From Micropterus salmoides (lineage: Eukaryota > Chordata > Actinopteri > Centrarchiformes > Centrarchidae): a stretch of DNA of 64,000 nucleotides. Below are positions 36,331 through 49,453 of this stretch, in pieces. Position 1 is the stretch's first letter. Every line of letters begins with the position of its first letter. The stretch is from NCBI RefSeq assembly GCF_014851395.1, contig NW_024043372.1, forward strand, positions 7,577,490-7,641,489, in the 5' to 3' direction. A model generated the notes under the pieces. That model was not told where the DNA came from, searched no databases, and saw nothing but the letters and a program-made list of their open reading frames with translations. Position numbers and translations under genes: made by a program.

Positions 36331-36784
36331 TTAAATGTGTTCCGGGTGTGATTCTATGAAGTGTTGAAAGAAAGGAGTGACTATTAACAGTGTAATGGGG
36401 AGGTAAAGTTCCAGGAAAAGTTGTGGGCGTGCTGTTGTTATTGCTGATACTAGCAGTCATGATGAGACTCGTATGAGGAAAAACAAAAGTGAGGCTCATG
36501 ATGTTTTAACACTTCTGTCAAAGTCATGGAACAGTCCTGTTATGCAGGAAAGACCCAGAACAGGGCTGCAGTGGAAAGAGACAGACCAAAACAAAGAATC
36601 ACCTTCTTATCAAGTAATTTCTTTCTATAAACTAAACAGAACCGTATATTAAAACTGCTGAAACTATTTGACAGTGCTCTAAGGATATTTAGTTGAGCTT
36701 TATTTATCCAGTCTCAATGAGGTTAAAATCTCCTTATCAAGAGTAACATGAGAAAAGAATACACACAATTCAGTCACACAGAGC

Positions 36785-36970
36785 ATTACATTTACATTTA
36801 GCTGACGCTTTTATCCAAAGCAATTTACAGTTGCCCTATATATGTCAGAGGTCACACGTCTCTGGAGCAACTAGAGGTTAAGTGTCTTGCTCAGGGCCAC
36901 AATGGTGGTTGAACCCAGGTCTCTCACACCAAAGGCATCTGTCTTGTCCACTGCACCGTCACCACACCAC
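36785..36970 (+). repeat. teleost interspersed repeat (TTACATTTA...GACGCTTTTATCC type)
   Basis: It contains ATTTAGCTGACGCTTTTATC, CAAAGCAATTTACAG, AGAGGTTAAGTGTCTTGCTC, CACAATGGTGGTTGAACCCA and CCACTGCACCGTC. These are consecutive landmarks of a very common fish interspersed repeat. It has no coding capacity. Confidence 0.7.
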
Positions 36971-38652
36971 GAGTGTTTCTAACCTCAACTATTTTTGCAG
37001 TAAGGAGGTAGTACTGTAAACCTATCATCCCCTGGTCAGAGCTGATATGAGGAACTTTTAAAAAAATATTCTGTAATCTGGTGTCACAGGTTATCAGCTG
37101 TCATGAGTAATGCATTAAATGGCACTGTTGTAAATGGTATGTAATGGTGTCAGGGTAGTTGCGGCAGCATGAGCACATAAGATATCTCTATAATCCAGCA
37201 TAGATAGTACAGTTGATTGTAGTATAATAGTTTTTTCTGCATTCTAAGGAGAAACAAGTTCTGTTATGATATAAGAATCAAATTAGATTTTCTTTGTTTT
37301 TGAGTGGGTTTTCAATGTGAGATCTGTTATCATAGCCAACTCCTGAGTACTTATAATGCTCTACTGTGTCTGTTAGATTTCCATTATGACTATGGATCAC
37401 AGTAAGAGTATCAAAGCTCTGTGCTCTTGTGAAATGCATGCATTTTGCCCTTTGTTTAGAACAAGCTTTAAATTAATATGCAATGTTCAGTTGAAAAATA
37501 AATAAAATCTACTCATAGAGTGGGGGGTTGGTACTAATCCCTTCAACCAGTTTCCTGTAACAAATAAACTTGTTTTGAGTATTTTCTAGAAATGATTGCC
37601 TGTAAACAAGAAAAAATAAGGCAATCAATGCACTTGAATTAAGAAAAATGACACTTGATTTTAGAAAATACATGAATTTGCATTGGAAAAAAGTTGGAAT
37701 ATTCCAACACTTCCTCCAAATTACACAAAAAATAATGCATCATTTGTAACTACCCTCTAGAAAAACACCCAAACATTAAAATAATTAATTGACACAGGTT
37801 GGGGAACAATCGTGGTCATGGTTAAAGAAAAATACTTACTCATTGTTGATAGGAAACAGGAAGGGAACAGAGGTCTCCCCTGTCAAAATCATTTTGGTTA
37901 ATCCATTCAACCACTCCAGCCTCCTCCCTCTGGGGCCCTGGCTCTATAACAACATCCAACTTTGCTACTAATAGTCATAATTAAATGCTACAGCTACTGA
38001 AGGGCTTGTCAGAATTGGAGGCAGTAGCTTTACACACAGAACAGTAACAGAAGGTAAGGTCATTACGTCACTTTGTAGCACGAGACAACATATAGACAAT
38101 ACAACCTGGGATGAGTGCTTGCAGGATAGAGTTAATTGTTTTAAGGAATAGGAACAACTGTGCTAGAGTATGTATCTGTTTTGAGGATGTTGGTGTTTTT
38201 CACTAGAAAAATAGAAAATAGGTATATGTTTTTGGGCATTGAACAATTACCATGTCATTTTAAAACTTGTGTATTTGAAATTGTAACCTCGCTTGATTTC
38301 CCTGGACGGACAAAAATTGACAGTTGAGATATTTGTTGATCTGGGAAGAGGCTTTCCAAGACAAAAGTATTATAAAAAAGTAGCGATATGACTATGATTT
38401 GCTCTGTGTTTTAGAAAGAAAAAGGATGATTTCAACATGAATGTTGCAAGATGATTTTAACCTATAGTGTTAATATAAATCATATTTGGGTACAATCAGA
38501 GATGTGCTGCATGTTGTTGGAAGTTGTTAAGAGCTGTTAGAGGGAGGACAGGGAGTGTGCCATAGTTTAATAAGTTATAGACAGTGACATGGTAGTGAAA
38601 CACATACTGGCTGACCCCCGGAAAAGAAGAACTTTGGATAGATGTCTGTCTT
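36971..38652. other. unassigned AT-rich DNA
   Basis: No family recognised. Around 37790-37980, a stretch reading GTCATGGTTAAAGAAAAATA and CTCTGGGGCCCTGGCTCTAT has the feel of an interspersed repeat but has no second copy in this window. Confidence 0.35.
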
Positions 38653-38659
38653 TACATAC

Positions 38660-39470
38660 TGTGGTGTAGCCTGGCCAGAGTGGCTAGGAAGGTGGTAGGT
38701 AGGCAGACTCCAACATCATATGTTTGCAGAAGTGATTATTTTATTGACCATGGTCAGCAGTACATGATAATTCAATCCAACATAACAAAAGAAAAATAAC
38801 ACATCAAACTTATAGCAACACTAACACGAGGCACGTGTTCACAGCAGCACACCCTCACCTCCCCCCCCCGTTTATATAGGGTGGTCAATTCACACCCAAC
38901 TGCTTCAGCCCATCCCATTCTGATGCAGGTTGATCTACTCCACAACATCTATATCTAGAAATCTCTTAATATTTGGAACTTCATTATCAGTTCACTCTGC
39001 TCCCACTGCCTAGAAAAACAGGTCAGGGTTATTCACACATTTATTCATAATAATCAAAAAAACAACCAAAAGAAACATTCCTATAAAGAAAGAAAACCCT
39101 CTACTTGGTTTGGCCCGGTGATGTCATCCATGACCACCCTATTCCTATAAAACAGGAAATGCTTAGGCCGGCCCCTCCCCAAACAATTATCCTGCATGGT
39201 GGAACTGAACCAAGGAACAAACAATTAGTACGTATTAACACAGGAAAACAATTAAACCATGTTTAAACTTGCAACCTAATAAAATTGAGCTGAAACTAAC
39301 TTATGACTATGTGTTTACTCTAACTTATCATATGCTTTGCACTCGCCTGTAACAAACACAAACAACCCGGAATAGTAAGTGGTGCACCAAAAAACATAAA
39401 CATATATGTATAAACTAGAAAGTCATGGCCTGTATGGAACAAGTGGTGAGCAAACCCACTTCGTCACACA
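38660..39470 (-). mobile_element. solo LTR (811 bp), minus orientation
   Basis: On the minus strand the segment begins TGTGTGACGAAG and ends GGCTACACCACA (TG...CA). It is flanked by TACATAC on both sides (38653-38659 and 39471-39477). Signals are in LTR order: TATA box CTATATAAACGG (plus positions 38868-38879), then AATAAA (38740-38745) about 130 bases later, followed by the U5-like end. There are no internal genes, so it is the product of LTR-LTR recombination. The 7-bp repeat is longer than the usual 4-6, perhaps by chance extension. Confidence 0.65.
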
Positions 39471-39477
39471 TACATAC

Positions 39478-42400
39478 TGAAGAACATTTCTATGTACTTT
39501 ACTACTTAGCATTTTATATTAGCACTTTATCACTTAGTACTCTGTATTATTAATTATTGACTGTATGTTATATATTTACGTATTGAACCTTGTGCATTTT
39601 AACTTGTTAAAACTCAATAAAGATTTTTATGAAAAACAAAAGCTGGACCCTGACCATAAATCTGACCCCCTCCTGCCACAACCCACTGTGTGTTACTGTG
39701 TGCTGGATGCTTATCATGCTCTCTGCGTTGTGCTGGAGACAAATCTAGCACAGAATGTTGTCGTGTCTTGGATCTATTCCAGCACTGTTGTTTTCCATCC
39801 TCGTGCTCATCTGAGCAATGCTAGAAAGCTGTCCTGACTGTTGCTGTCACGGAAAGTGTGCTGAAGATATATTGAGATTCACACGCACTGAGAAATGAAC
39901 TCATGACAATGGATGATGACCTGGAATTTGTTTCTACGTATATGCAATTTTATTTCTTTTATTTTCTCAAAATATCTGATAAGCGGGATTCTTATTCAAT
40001 TTCCCTGATGCCTATTCATTTCTTTTAAGAATTTCTGACAATGACAATAAAATGAGGGAGATCACTTATTACCAGATATCCCTTAACTTATAGAAGTTTT
40101 AAAACAAACAGTACTGAGGTATGTATTCTGTTGGAGATGTCCAGTTAGAGAATATTTCCCAAAGCCAATGTCTGGAACATCATAAAGACTAATTAGGGTT
40201 ATTATTCAGTACCATAACGTATAGCTGTATCAATGCATGTTTTTAGTGAACAACTGAATGTCAAATCAAATGTTTTAACCATATTTAGGATACTGTCACT
40301 AATTGTGCATCTTAAAATAAAGTGCTTAATTTCAGAAAAAATAAATTAAAATGTGTAGCTTAAAGTGATTGAAGTGTAGTCTCAACCAATTTTATAATAA
40401 ACACTCAACTCATCTTAACAAATTAACAGCTTTAATGCCTCTTCTTCTCTTTAATTCCCTCTTATACACCAATTTCCTACTTTCTCTTGCTCAGTGAGAA
40501 ATGTGAGCTCTAGCTTGTCCATCCAGCTAGTCTTGGACATATATGAGATATTCTGGTTTTGAACTGCCCGTGGGAAGACTATACATGTAAGAATCTGTAC
40601 ATTCTTGGTTAAAAGCCATGTGAAATCTCACTCGCGGACTCGCAATGCTTGTCGGAATGCAGATTTGATTGTAGTACCATCACATAAGATGATTGGAACA
40701 AATGCAATTAGTCTGTGAGTTTCCTGTGCCACTAAACCAGTAAAGTAAATGCTGGAAAAGCTGCGCGGGCTAAAATAGAAACGCTCCGTAACAAGGTATA
40801 ATAAATCGACTATTGGTCTGGGTCTGGAGAGGAAGGCGGTTAAGTCCGCCAATTAGTGACCTCTGTCCTATACACAACCACAAAAGCTCTGCGGTTGTCC
40901 GCCAGAGCTCTTTCAAAGTACCTCTAATCCTAGGAAAATTTTGATCAACTCTGATGGGTAACCATGCTCAGGTGCAGAGCTGTATTCACAGCTTTCACCT
41001 GGTTTAGCAAAAATAAACAAGCTGAAGCAGCTTAATGTGAATCAGTGGTTCTAAACCCTTTTTATAGCCCCTTGTCACTGTGCATGACAGCAGTTCATTT
41101 GAGGAACAATTTTCCCTTTGATTGTTTCATTTTTGCTTTTTGGGGCTTGAAGAGGAAAAAAAAAATCTAGTATTTTGCAAGACCAAGTCCCAAAAATAAA
41201 GAGTAATGCTTTTCATGTGCATTGTTCCATCTTACACAACCAGCAAACACAAATTTCACAACAACAACAAAAATAGAAAAGATTTTTTTTATATCTATAA
41301 ATCGGGTGAACTGTGCCATCCTGATAGAGATTATGTTTTTAGTCTATCAATGAATTGTTCCTTTGTATCTTCAGTTTGACCTTTGCAACAACGGTCATAT
41401 GATTTTCGTCATACATTTAATTGCTTACCTCCCTCTGGAATGTTAATCCTGTCCCAATGAATGTTAAGTCTGCAAATGCTGATGTTAATTGGAATGCATG
41501 AAATATAAAATGTCACAGCATTTTCAGGAGACAGAGGCTCAGAAAGAGGCTGTGATAGATAGTTTTTTGAGAAAATCGGTGAGTCCTCAAGATTTGTATA
41601 TTTTTCTAGATTTCCATATCTGATGTAATTTCTATTTCTTGAAATGTCTGAAAATTACATCTCACTCTCACCATTTCATATGTGTTGTTGTTGCAAGTTT
41701 ACAGCCCAAACCTCCTCACATTAAGGAACCTGATCCCCACAGACAGCATGTGACTGATAAAGCAGAGGTGAGAGAGCTTAAGTATTCAGCGCAAGCTTCC
41801 CCTGGTACCCTGAATCTACACCCCATTTATACCTTGCATTAAGATACGATCTGTTTCTGGTATTTTAATAACAGGTGTAAATGGGATGTAATAGTTTTTT
41901 TGGGTCGGGGGGTTCTACAGTAAAAGTATTGCACATTTATCGGCTAGACAGGTTGCCAGGATATTTAAAAATATCTGTCTGGATTTTGGCCATATTTAAC
42001 AATTTCATTGAAGAGAAAGACATATAAAATGCACTTGGCAATGTTCAAATTCAACAAACAGTAATATTACCAATTTATACATGCGGGTGGCAGAAAGAAC
42101 AACATACTTGCAAATTAATGTGTTACAAACATCATTTCGGGGCATCTTAAACAACAATTCAACTGTTAATCTGAAAATAAACTTGTCAAATTTGTCAGGT
42201 GGATGAATCTGATCCATTATCTATTTTACAAATTTTGTTTTTTTACTAATACGCCGTCATTGTGTACAGGAACATTGTTATCATATTTAAATTACTCTTA
42301 GAAGACAGAAACCAAGAGACTGGCCTGTTTTACTGAGCACTGAAGTATACATAACTATGACTGTACTGTACATGTTCAGTGGTGGTCTCAGTGGGAATCA

Positions 42401-45400
42401 AACTTTTAATGTTGGGTATATGTCTCCACACTGCAAACCTTGACATTTAAACCTGGCAGCTAAGCTTGTTCTGACATTTACACACCTGTATTTGCTGCGT
42501 CTCCCCTGTGATTTTAGACTATTTTAGGAATCAGCAAATCAGAAGCCGTCTGGCAGCATATGTGATTACTCAGTGTAATGTATATATTAGAAAATCTGCC
42601 CACCCCATACGGCCCTCTGCCCCAGGTAGATGGGTGAGATAAGACTAAGTTTCGTCATACAGAACTGTCTGTTTTACCTAAATCGGTTGGCCAATGGACA
42701 AACATGTAAACAAAGATCACTGGGACTCATATGATTCTTACCAAGAAACAAAATAATGGCTGCTGTAAAAGTCACTGAGGTTTGGTAAGGTGACATCAGT
42801 AAACTGCACCTACCAGCAACGAGATGCTAACAGAAAATTCATAGAAAGATCTCACAAATGTACCTGTCTATAAAACACAACAACGAGGCCATGAAGCTTT
42901 AGGAATGTGATGCCTTTGAACATAAAGCTCAGTGGTCAAGACATCACATCTAAGACTTGATTTGACAAAGAATCCGATCAGAGACAGTAGAAAAGTGTAT
43001 AAAACTAGGTACTACTAGATGCCATTGTTATTGTCAGGAATCCACTAAACATGACACTTAAAACCTACTTTTTAAAAATAAGTGACATAATTTTTTTAAA
43101 CATTTTATTCTTGTCATGTGTGCTGAGAGAATCAGCTGGCACTGTATGTAGAACTGCTCTTAAATTCATATGTTAAACTGAATAAACTGAAATCTAACAT
43201 ATGCATAACATATTTGTTCACAAAATTCCAGACCAGACAACTCTTTCCCCTTTCATGACTGTCACAGTTAGGATAGAGCAAGGTGGTCTAACTCTCTAAA
43301 TGGGAGCAAAATACTTCATTAGGGATAGGAAAGCCTTTTATCCAACAATTTACTTGAATTATTACATAATTATGATAGATTGGTTGAACAATCTATCAAT
43401 TGTTGACTTACAAAAGGAGCTTTACTGAAAAGTATTTTGACAGGCTCAAACACATTTTTGTACCTACTTTATGAAATAAATCCTCAACATAAAACAGCTT
43501 TCTCAAGGTTGCTTTTCATTTCTGCATGCATTGTTGATGAGCACGCTACGGATACTGTGTGTGTTCAGGACAAACGAGTTGCAGCAAGTGACAAAAACAA
43601 TGTGACCTTGACCTTGAAGAACTTCAACAGCAGCACACACACAACCACACAGCCACTAAGTTAAAGCCACTTTCTCTATGATCACATCAGTATTTTTACA
43701 TATGAGACAGACCGGCGACAGTAGACAGAACAGGGAGCTGAAATACAAGTCAAATAAGGAAACAAAACTAATCTGCTGATGAGAGGTGTCAGAGTCTTAT
43801 GTTAATCATGAGTGGCACAGAAAACAGAATATCTGAATGTTTTTGAGAATGTCAAGTGGACTAAGAGGGCAATCAGGGAAGAGAACTGCAAAATTAGGGA
43901 TAGAGGAGCAGAGCACCATGAGCTGTCCACGTGTGCCATGAGCGAAACTGAAAGTAAAAGTAAACACACACACACACATTCAAACACATACATATTACAT
44001 AATATACTGACCTTTCATGCTACATAATAACTTGAAATAAGGGCCAGAAGCATTGTGGCATATTTAGTGTAGAACAGCGGGTTAAAAGAAACTCATTGCT
44101 CATTGAACCTTAGGCGTTTTGCAACAACAAACTTCAAATGACTCATTCAAATATGCAGCATGCTCACAGCTATGATGCACCATCAGAATTTTTGCAGTGA
44201 TGTCTTTTTGGGGGTGTTTTTTTTTGTGGTATTACATAGTTCTTCATAGTTCAAGAGAAGCCAGACAGCAATATGGAAGTGAGATGGGCAAGAAGCTTTG
44301 TCTCTGCTTTGAGCCACTCTGAAAAGCAGTCATGTAAAAGTACCCTGCTGAGTTTTTTTTAACACTAGCAGCGGTATGGAGCAATGCCCTTTAGAGTGTG
44401 TCCTTCTTTTATTAGTGTCTCAAACATGCACAAGGACGCCAATCGATACATATTCTGTTGAGAAAGGAAATACACTCAGGGTGTTTTTAAGGCCTCATGA
44501 GTACATGCAATTGTGTTTCGGTGAAAAACAGGGTGTAAAGCTAACTTTGTTCATTTGCCAAAAATAACACCACAAAGCACCTTTGAGAGAACCTGCACTC
44601 TATTCTCAGCTCACTACAAAAAATGATGATGTTGAAATGATGGATTGTCTTGGTAAACAGTATGATGACACCTTGATCTTGTATTCTTTGTTCAGAACAT
44701 TAGTGTTAACAGCTTATACATATTTGGCTTATTTAGATTCTTGCTACTTGATTACTAGAAATGCAGTGCTTATTAACTAATGTCACATGACCCAAGTAGC
44801 TCTAACTTAAACATATTTGACAGAAATTGGTAACCTGTTATCCTGAGAGATCTGAACTTGGCATCAGGTAAAAGGGAATGACAGATCATAAGAACACATG
44901 ATAAAAAAAAACCCCTCACTATAAGCAGTTCAGATGTCGTTCAGATTCCTGCTTCATTTTATCCACACTTCAAAAAAAACACTCTTCTTTTACTAATAAA
45001 TATCATTTCATAACAATCACACTCCTAAAGACATGCACATCTACTCTTTTGTAAATTGACTAAACCCTACATTATCAAGCAGCTCTGACCTGTCCTTTGG
45101 TGCACAATTGAAATTCAGATGTATAACCACTTACATGTAGACCAAATATTAGTTTTGAAAATATATGTATACAGAACTTGTTTGTAGTGGAGTATATTTA
45201 AAGTGGGGTTGGTATTAATACTTTTGCTTAGTAATGGACCTGAATATTTCTTCCAACAGCACACCCACAGCCTATGTGCACTTGCGTGTTACAGACCTTC
45301 TGGGTAACATATGTGTGATGGAGTCTAGCGGGTTTGTTGTCAGCAAAGACCTTACATTAGTTGTGAGCCTTTAGTGGTGTGTGAGGGGTATGTATATTAC

Positions 45401-46439
45401 TTCAGTCAGCCATAAAGTGCGTAACTAGATGCACTGAGGTTGCAGTATATTAATTACTGTAAGGCTGTGTGAAAATAAAATAAATAAAATAAAAATTTTG
45501 TGTTTATGTAATGTTACTACAACGTCTTCTTGTACTCTTTACAGCAGAGTTGGTCCAGACTGTGAAAAGCTGACTTTAGCTAGCTAGTAGCTACAAGTCA
45601 GGCTTAGGTAAATTAAAATAGCCTAAAACCAGAGGTGTCCCAAATATTCTCTGGAGCATTAAGCCATAGGTGGAGTAATCAGTTTTTCTCTTGTGACACT
45701 GGTTGTAATTTAATGTTTTGAAGATTTTCACCAGAAATAAAACTAAAAATGTCCTATATGCAGGAAAAACTCTGCTAAGGACAGAACGTTAAATCTGTAG
45801 TAAATCTGCTTATGTCTGCATTTGTTCTTTCACATAGATCCTAAGATTAGCTACGATAGCTGACACTTGTGAGTCAGCATTAGTGCTTGTTTGTGCCAAA
45901 CCAGTTTAACGTCAGTTAAAAGTTAACTTGTGTTTTCACTTTTCACCCCTACCCTCCATGCCAAAAATAGTGACAGAGAATTAAAAGGGAAAACCACTAT
46001 CACTGAAAAACGAAACTGAAAAAAGACAAAAAATATCAAAATAAAATAAAATTGTAAGTGTATGGTCAAAATAATAACAAGTATGCTACATTCATTATTG
46101 ATTGGAGGGTTGGATTTTTCTAATGGCTTTGTTTTATATTTCAGTGGCACCTCCCTTGTTTACATAGGGCGTGTAGTTCATGTTCTAATCCCGCTGAGAT
46201 TATCAGTGTACTATGCGTGTGTGTGTGTGTTTGTTGCCAAGAGATACACTAAGCCTAAGGGTATTACATAATCACACTAACATACATATGCAGTACATGT
46301 CCACATGCTCACAAGTACAGTTTCAAACAGTTTCTATTGGCACGTCTTCTCTTGATGACAGTGTCCCACCCTGGACACTCACCAGTTCTGTTTCTAGCGC
46401 TAGTGTTTCATCACTAGCTACCCGTACAGACTCTAGGGG
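39478..46439. other. long unassigned AT-rich stretch
   Basis: About 7 kb with no gene, RNA or bounded mobile element that I can support. CA tracts occur near 43964 and 46217 (as GT). An AATAAA-containing segment (CTCAATAAAGATTTTTATG, about 39614) resembles a retroelement or transcript 3' end. A 74-codon minus frame at 40628-40852 has an ordinary amino-acid mix but no family I recognise and no splice context. Confidence 0.4.
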
Positions 46440-46920
46440 CAAGATGCATAAAAGTCCGTCACTCAGCAACGTTACTGAGTTACTGTAATAATATTACTTT
46501 TTCCAGTAACTAGTAGTGTAACGGATTACTATTTCCAAAACATTAATATTATTACAGTTACTAATGCTGCGTTACTAATGGCACCATCCTTGACGTGAAT
46601 ACGCGACTGCGCAGTGGGTCAGCAGCACAGGACATTATGTTGTTCAAGTCAGCTGTCAGTTAAAGGAAGAATGATTAACAAGGGAGAGAGGCGTTCTTTC
46701 CACAGCTGGAAAGTATTGCCATTATTGTGTCACAACATTGTCGTTTTGTTGTAAAACTTTGTGCGACCAGCAATAAGCTTTCAACTGCGAACAATTCTAG
46801 ATCTAATTCACTGAAGCATCTGCTGAAGCAGCACAACCACGTGAAACTCCGGCCGCTGCTGCCAGTGATGCTTGGTATCGTCGGGAGAGTGGCATTAAGC
46901 AACGTTGTATGTTTTTAAAA
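46440..46920 (+). mobile_element. hAT-type transposon fragment with BED-finger-like remnant
   Basis: Terminal-type sequence with repeated GTTACTG/TTACTAATG motifs (46460-46590) leads into CACCATCCTTGACGTGAATA and GAGGCGTTCTTTCCACAGC. This block recurs inverted at 62.87-63.07 kb. After it, a plus frame from 46727 reads KLCATSNKLSTANNSRSNSL then KHLLKQHNH. That resembles the second half of the BED zinc finger in hAT transposases (CxxC ... LSTxxxSTSNLxxHLxxxH). The catalytic domain is absent. Confidence 0.5.
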
Positions 46921-47873
46921 AGAATACTGAATAATACTCTTATAAATACACGTGCAGAAAAACAGTGGTTCAAAAGTCTGGATTTACTTACTTTATTTTT
47001 TTTCAGCTGGTGGCATTAAGAAACCCCCCCCCCGTTCTCCATTACAGCCCCTAATCATCTGTTTACATATTGGTACTTTGGCCTTCTCCATCGCTTCAGA
47101 GACATGTCAATAAAAAGAGGGGCAACAAAGAAGTGCAATTTACATTGCATCTGTGTGATTCCAACAGTGCCAGAGCAGCTGTCATTATGCACATCTGGGG
47201 CTATTTATAGTGCCCATATCATTCATTCATCACAGATTCCTGTAAATTATGATCAGCAGTGATACCTCAGTCATAATTATTAAATGTCAGAAATTTGATG
47301 AATCATTAATCAGTAGTGCTCATACTGAAACTAATTATGCAAAGTCCTTCACAATTAAGGATAAAAATTAAAAAATGCTTTTTGGGAAATTGATGGCTTG
47401 AATGTTAATGAAAAAATGCAGCATTCATTAGTGATTAATCAAAATGAAGTCTGTGCCTTCGAAACAATCTTTTAGTATAGTATTTTATTGTCTCACTTTT
47501 TACTTCTCCATCTTATCATTTCACTTGCATCAGGCTGTAGATGATGTGTCAATTGTGTTTGAAGTATGAGGTGTGCACATTCTTCTTTTAGAAATACCAG
47601 TTTATGCTGGACATCTGGCCCAAGGAATTAATCATTTTCTGACACGAGTTACCTACAGAAAGACTATAAATTAGAGTGCTAAGATGCATGGAGTCAACTG
47701 TCAGTGTGAAAGTGTCCACTCTGAGTAAATTAACCTGTTAAAACGGCTATAGTCAAAATCTATGTTGAGTCATGAGTCAACTCTACTCCACTTGGGTTCA
47801 AAGGTAATTTTCCCTCTCTTGTGTGAGATGTGCGTGTCATGTTCCTTGTTAAACACAGACTTAAAGAATATCC
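46921..47873. other. unassigned; candidate conserved non-coding segment
   Basis: A 9-C run lies near 47023-47031. From about 47120 to 47460 the sequence is AT-rich but complex, with several TAATTA/ATTAATCA/TAATTAT homeodomain-like core motifs and no repeat signature. This is the profile of many vertebrate conserved enhancers. Conservation cannot be judged from one genome. Confidence 0.25.
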
Positions 47874-48236
47874 AAGAAGGGTTAAATCAAGGGCAACTGG
47901 ACTTGATTGAAGAGACCTGAAGATGTTTCACTTTTCATCGAGGAGGCTTCTTCAGTTTTAACCAACTCGCAGGGAGTCCCAGGTATTTAACCTCTGTGGG
48001 GTCATTATCAAGGTGATGGACACCACTTGGTTCGTTAGTGTTCCTGACTGTTGTAACAACAGTCGTTATGGTTGTTACAGTCACCTGAGCCCAAGTGTGA
48101 AGGACTGTCACTGACATTGTCACAAGGCCAAATGAGTGGATGAGATGCAAAGCGTCCTCAAGTATCTTCAATCAAGAGCCCTTGATTTAACCCTCCTTGG
48201 ACAACTATGAGCTGGATGACTGAGAATCTGAGTTAT
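47874..48236 (-). repeat. dispersed repeat family D, longest copy
   Basis: In reverse complement this copy runs from GATTCTCAGTCATCCAGCTC at one end. It continues through TGTTGTTACAACAGTCAGGA, CATCACCTTGATAATGACCC, CACAGAGGTTAAATACC and AACTGAAGAAGCCTCC, to CAAGTCCAGTTGCCCTTG. It links the partial copies at 20.8, 33.3 and 51.4 kb into one family. The minus frame of 78 codons here has no recognised family. Confidence 0.7.
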
Positions 48237-48240
48237 AAAA

Positions 48241-49453
48241 TATAAACACATGATGAAAAAAAGTCTTAAAGGTCTCATATTATGCAAAATTTACTTTTTC
48301 ATATCAATTTAACATAAATATGTGCCCCCAAGCTAAAAAAGAATCCTCTCACTTTTTCTCCTGCTGTCTTTCAGCGAATGTGTGTGCAAACATACCGTTT
48401 GAATTTGGCTCCCTTAATGAGGTCATGAACGGATCTGTTCTGTTTTGTGAAAATTCAAAATCTTTCCCAAAACCTTTTTCAAAAAGCACACCCATTTCTC
48501 TAAACTCTACACACAAATCCCCTAATTTGGATCCCCTAAATTGCCTACACCATGTGGTCATTTAGAAAGCAACAGCATTCAGTATTGTTCACTCAAGTCA
48601 GCACAGCTTGAGCTCAAATAGCAAACAACTACCCAGGAGGAAACACAAAGAGTAATAATTGGTAACACACCAATCACAAGCTTCAATAGATAGATAAAAG
48701 GGCCAGAGTCAGTTCACTCAGTTTTGGAACAATGGAGATGTTAAGGAAGAGAAGACACCAGAGTCTTGTTGTTACTTTTGTTATGTTTATTATATGAAAA
48801 GGTTTTTGAGGGGGAGAACCACAAGCAACATTACTCATAGCCAGTTTTTGAATTTATCTAGACTGTGTTGTAGTGTCTGTGTTTTTGAGGGCTTGTGTGT
48901 CATGTCTAAAGGGCATAGTTTGTTTTTTCAGCAAGGTTGAATGGTTTTGAGTGGAGAGCTTTATTTGACCTTAAAACAGGATGTTTGGGGAATTGGGTGA
49001 GGTTATGGATTTGTGTTTACAGTTTCAAGAAAAAGAGGCATAATTTCAAGAAATGTGTTTAAGCAATCGAGAAAAACTGTAAAATAGATCAACACCGCTA
49101 ATTCCAATCTCAACCAGAGACATAGCCAGGTGTTAAAGTTCTTTCAATTACATACACATTGCAGTAAAACGGGGACTTTCTGGATTGCGTTTATCCAGTT
49201 AGGAATGTGGTTTTGTGTTCATGCTTTTTCCTGTTTTAGTCTGTTTTCATGGGTTTGGTTTTGGGTTCTGTGTTTCTGTAAGTTTTATTTGATCTTACCA
49301 TGTTTGGGGTTTTGTGTTTTGTAGCTTAGTTTATTCTTTTGTTTATTCGCATGTTGGTATCTGTCGTGTCTCATCTTAGTTCTTAGTCCTGCGTTTTAGT
49401 TCTTTGCCTCAGTTCTTAGCCCTGTCCTTAGTTCAGGTCCTAGTGTTACTCCT
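48241..49453. other. unassigned non-coding DNA
   Basis: No family recognised. TTAGTTC-rich degenerate repeats occur near 49370-49445. Short open frames overlap on opposite strands near 48.35-48.56 kb and are treated as chance. Confidence 0.4.

Noticed and set aside
36110..36499. 129-codon minus-strand open frame rich in Ser, Leu, Phe and Pro
   Set aside because: It is the complement of a polypurine tract; composition alone keeps the frame open.
40628..40852. 74-codon minus-strand frame with a globular-looking composition
   Set aside because: No splice sites or family match, and only one short frame; kept out of the gene list.
48320..48565. Overlapping open frames on both strands
   Set aside because: Mutually antisense short frames without domain similarity; chance is the simplest explanation.
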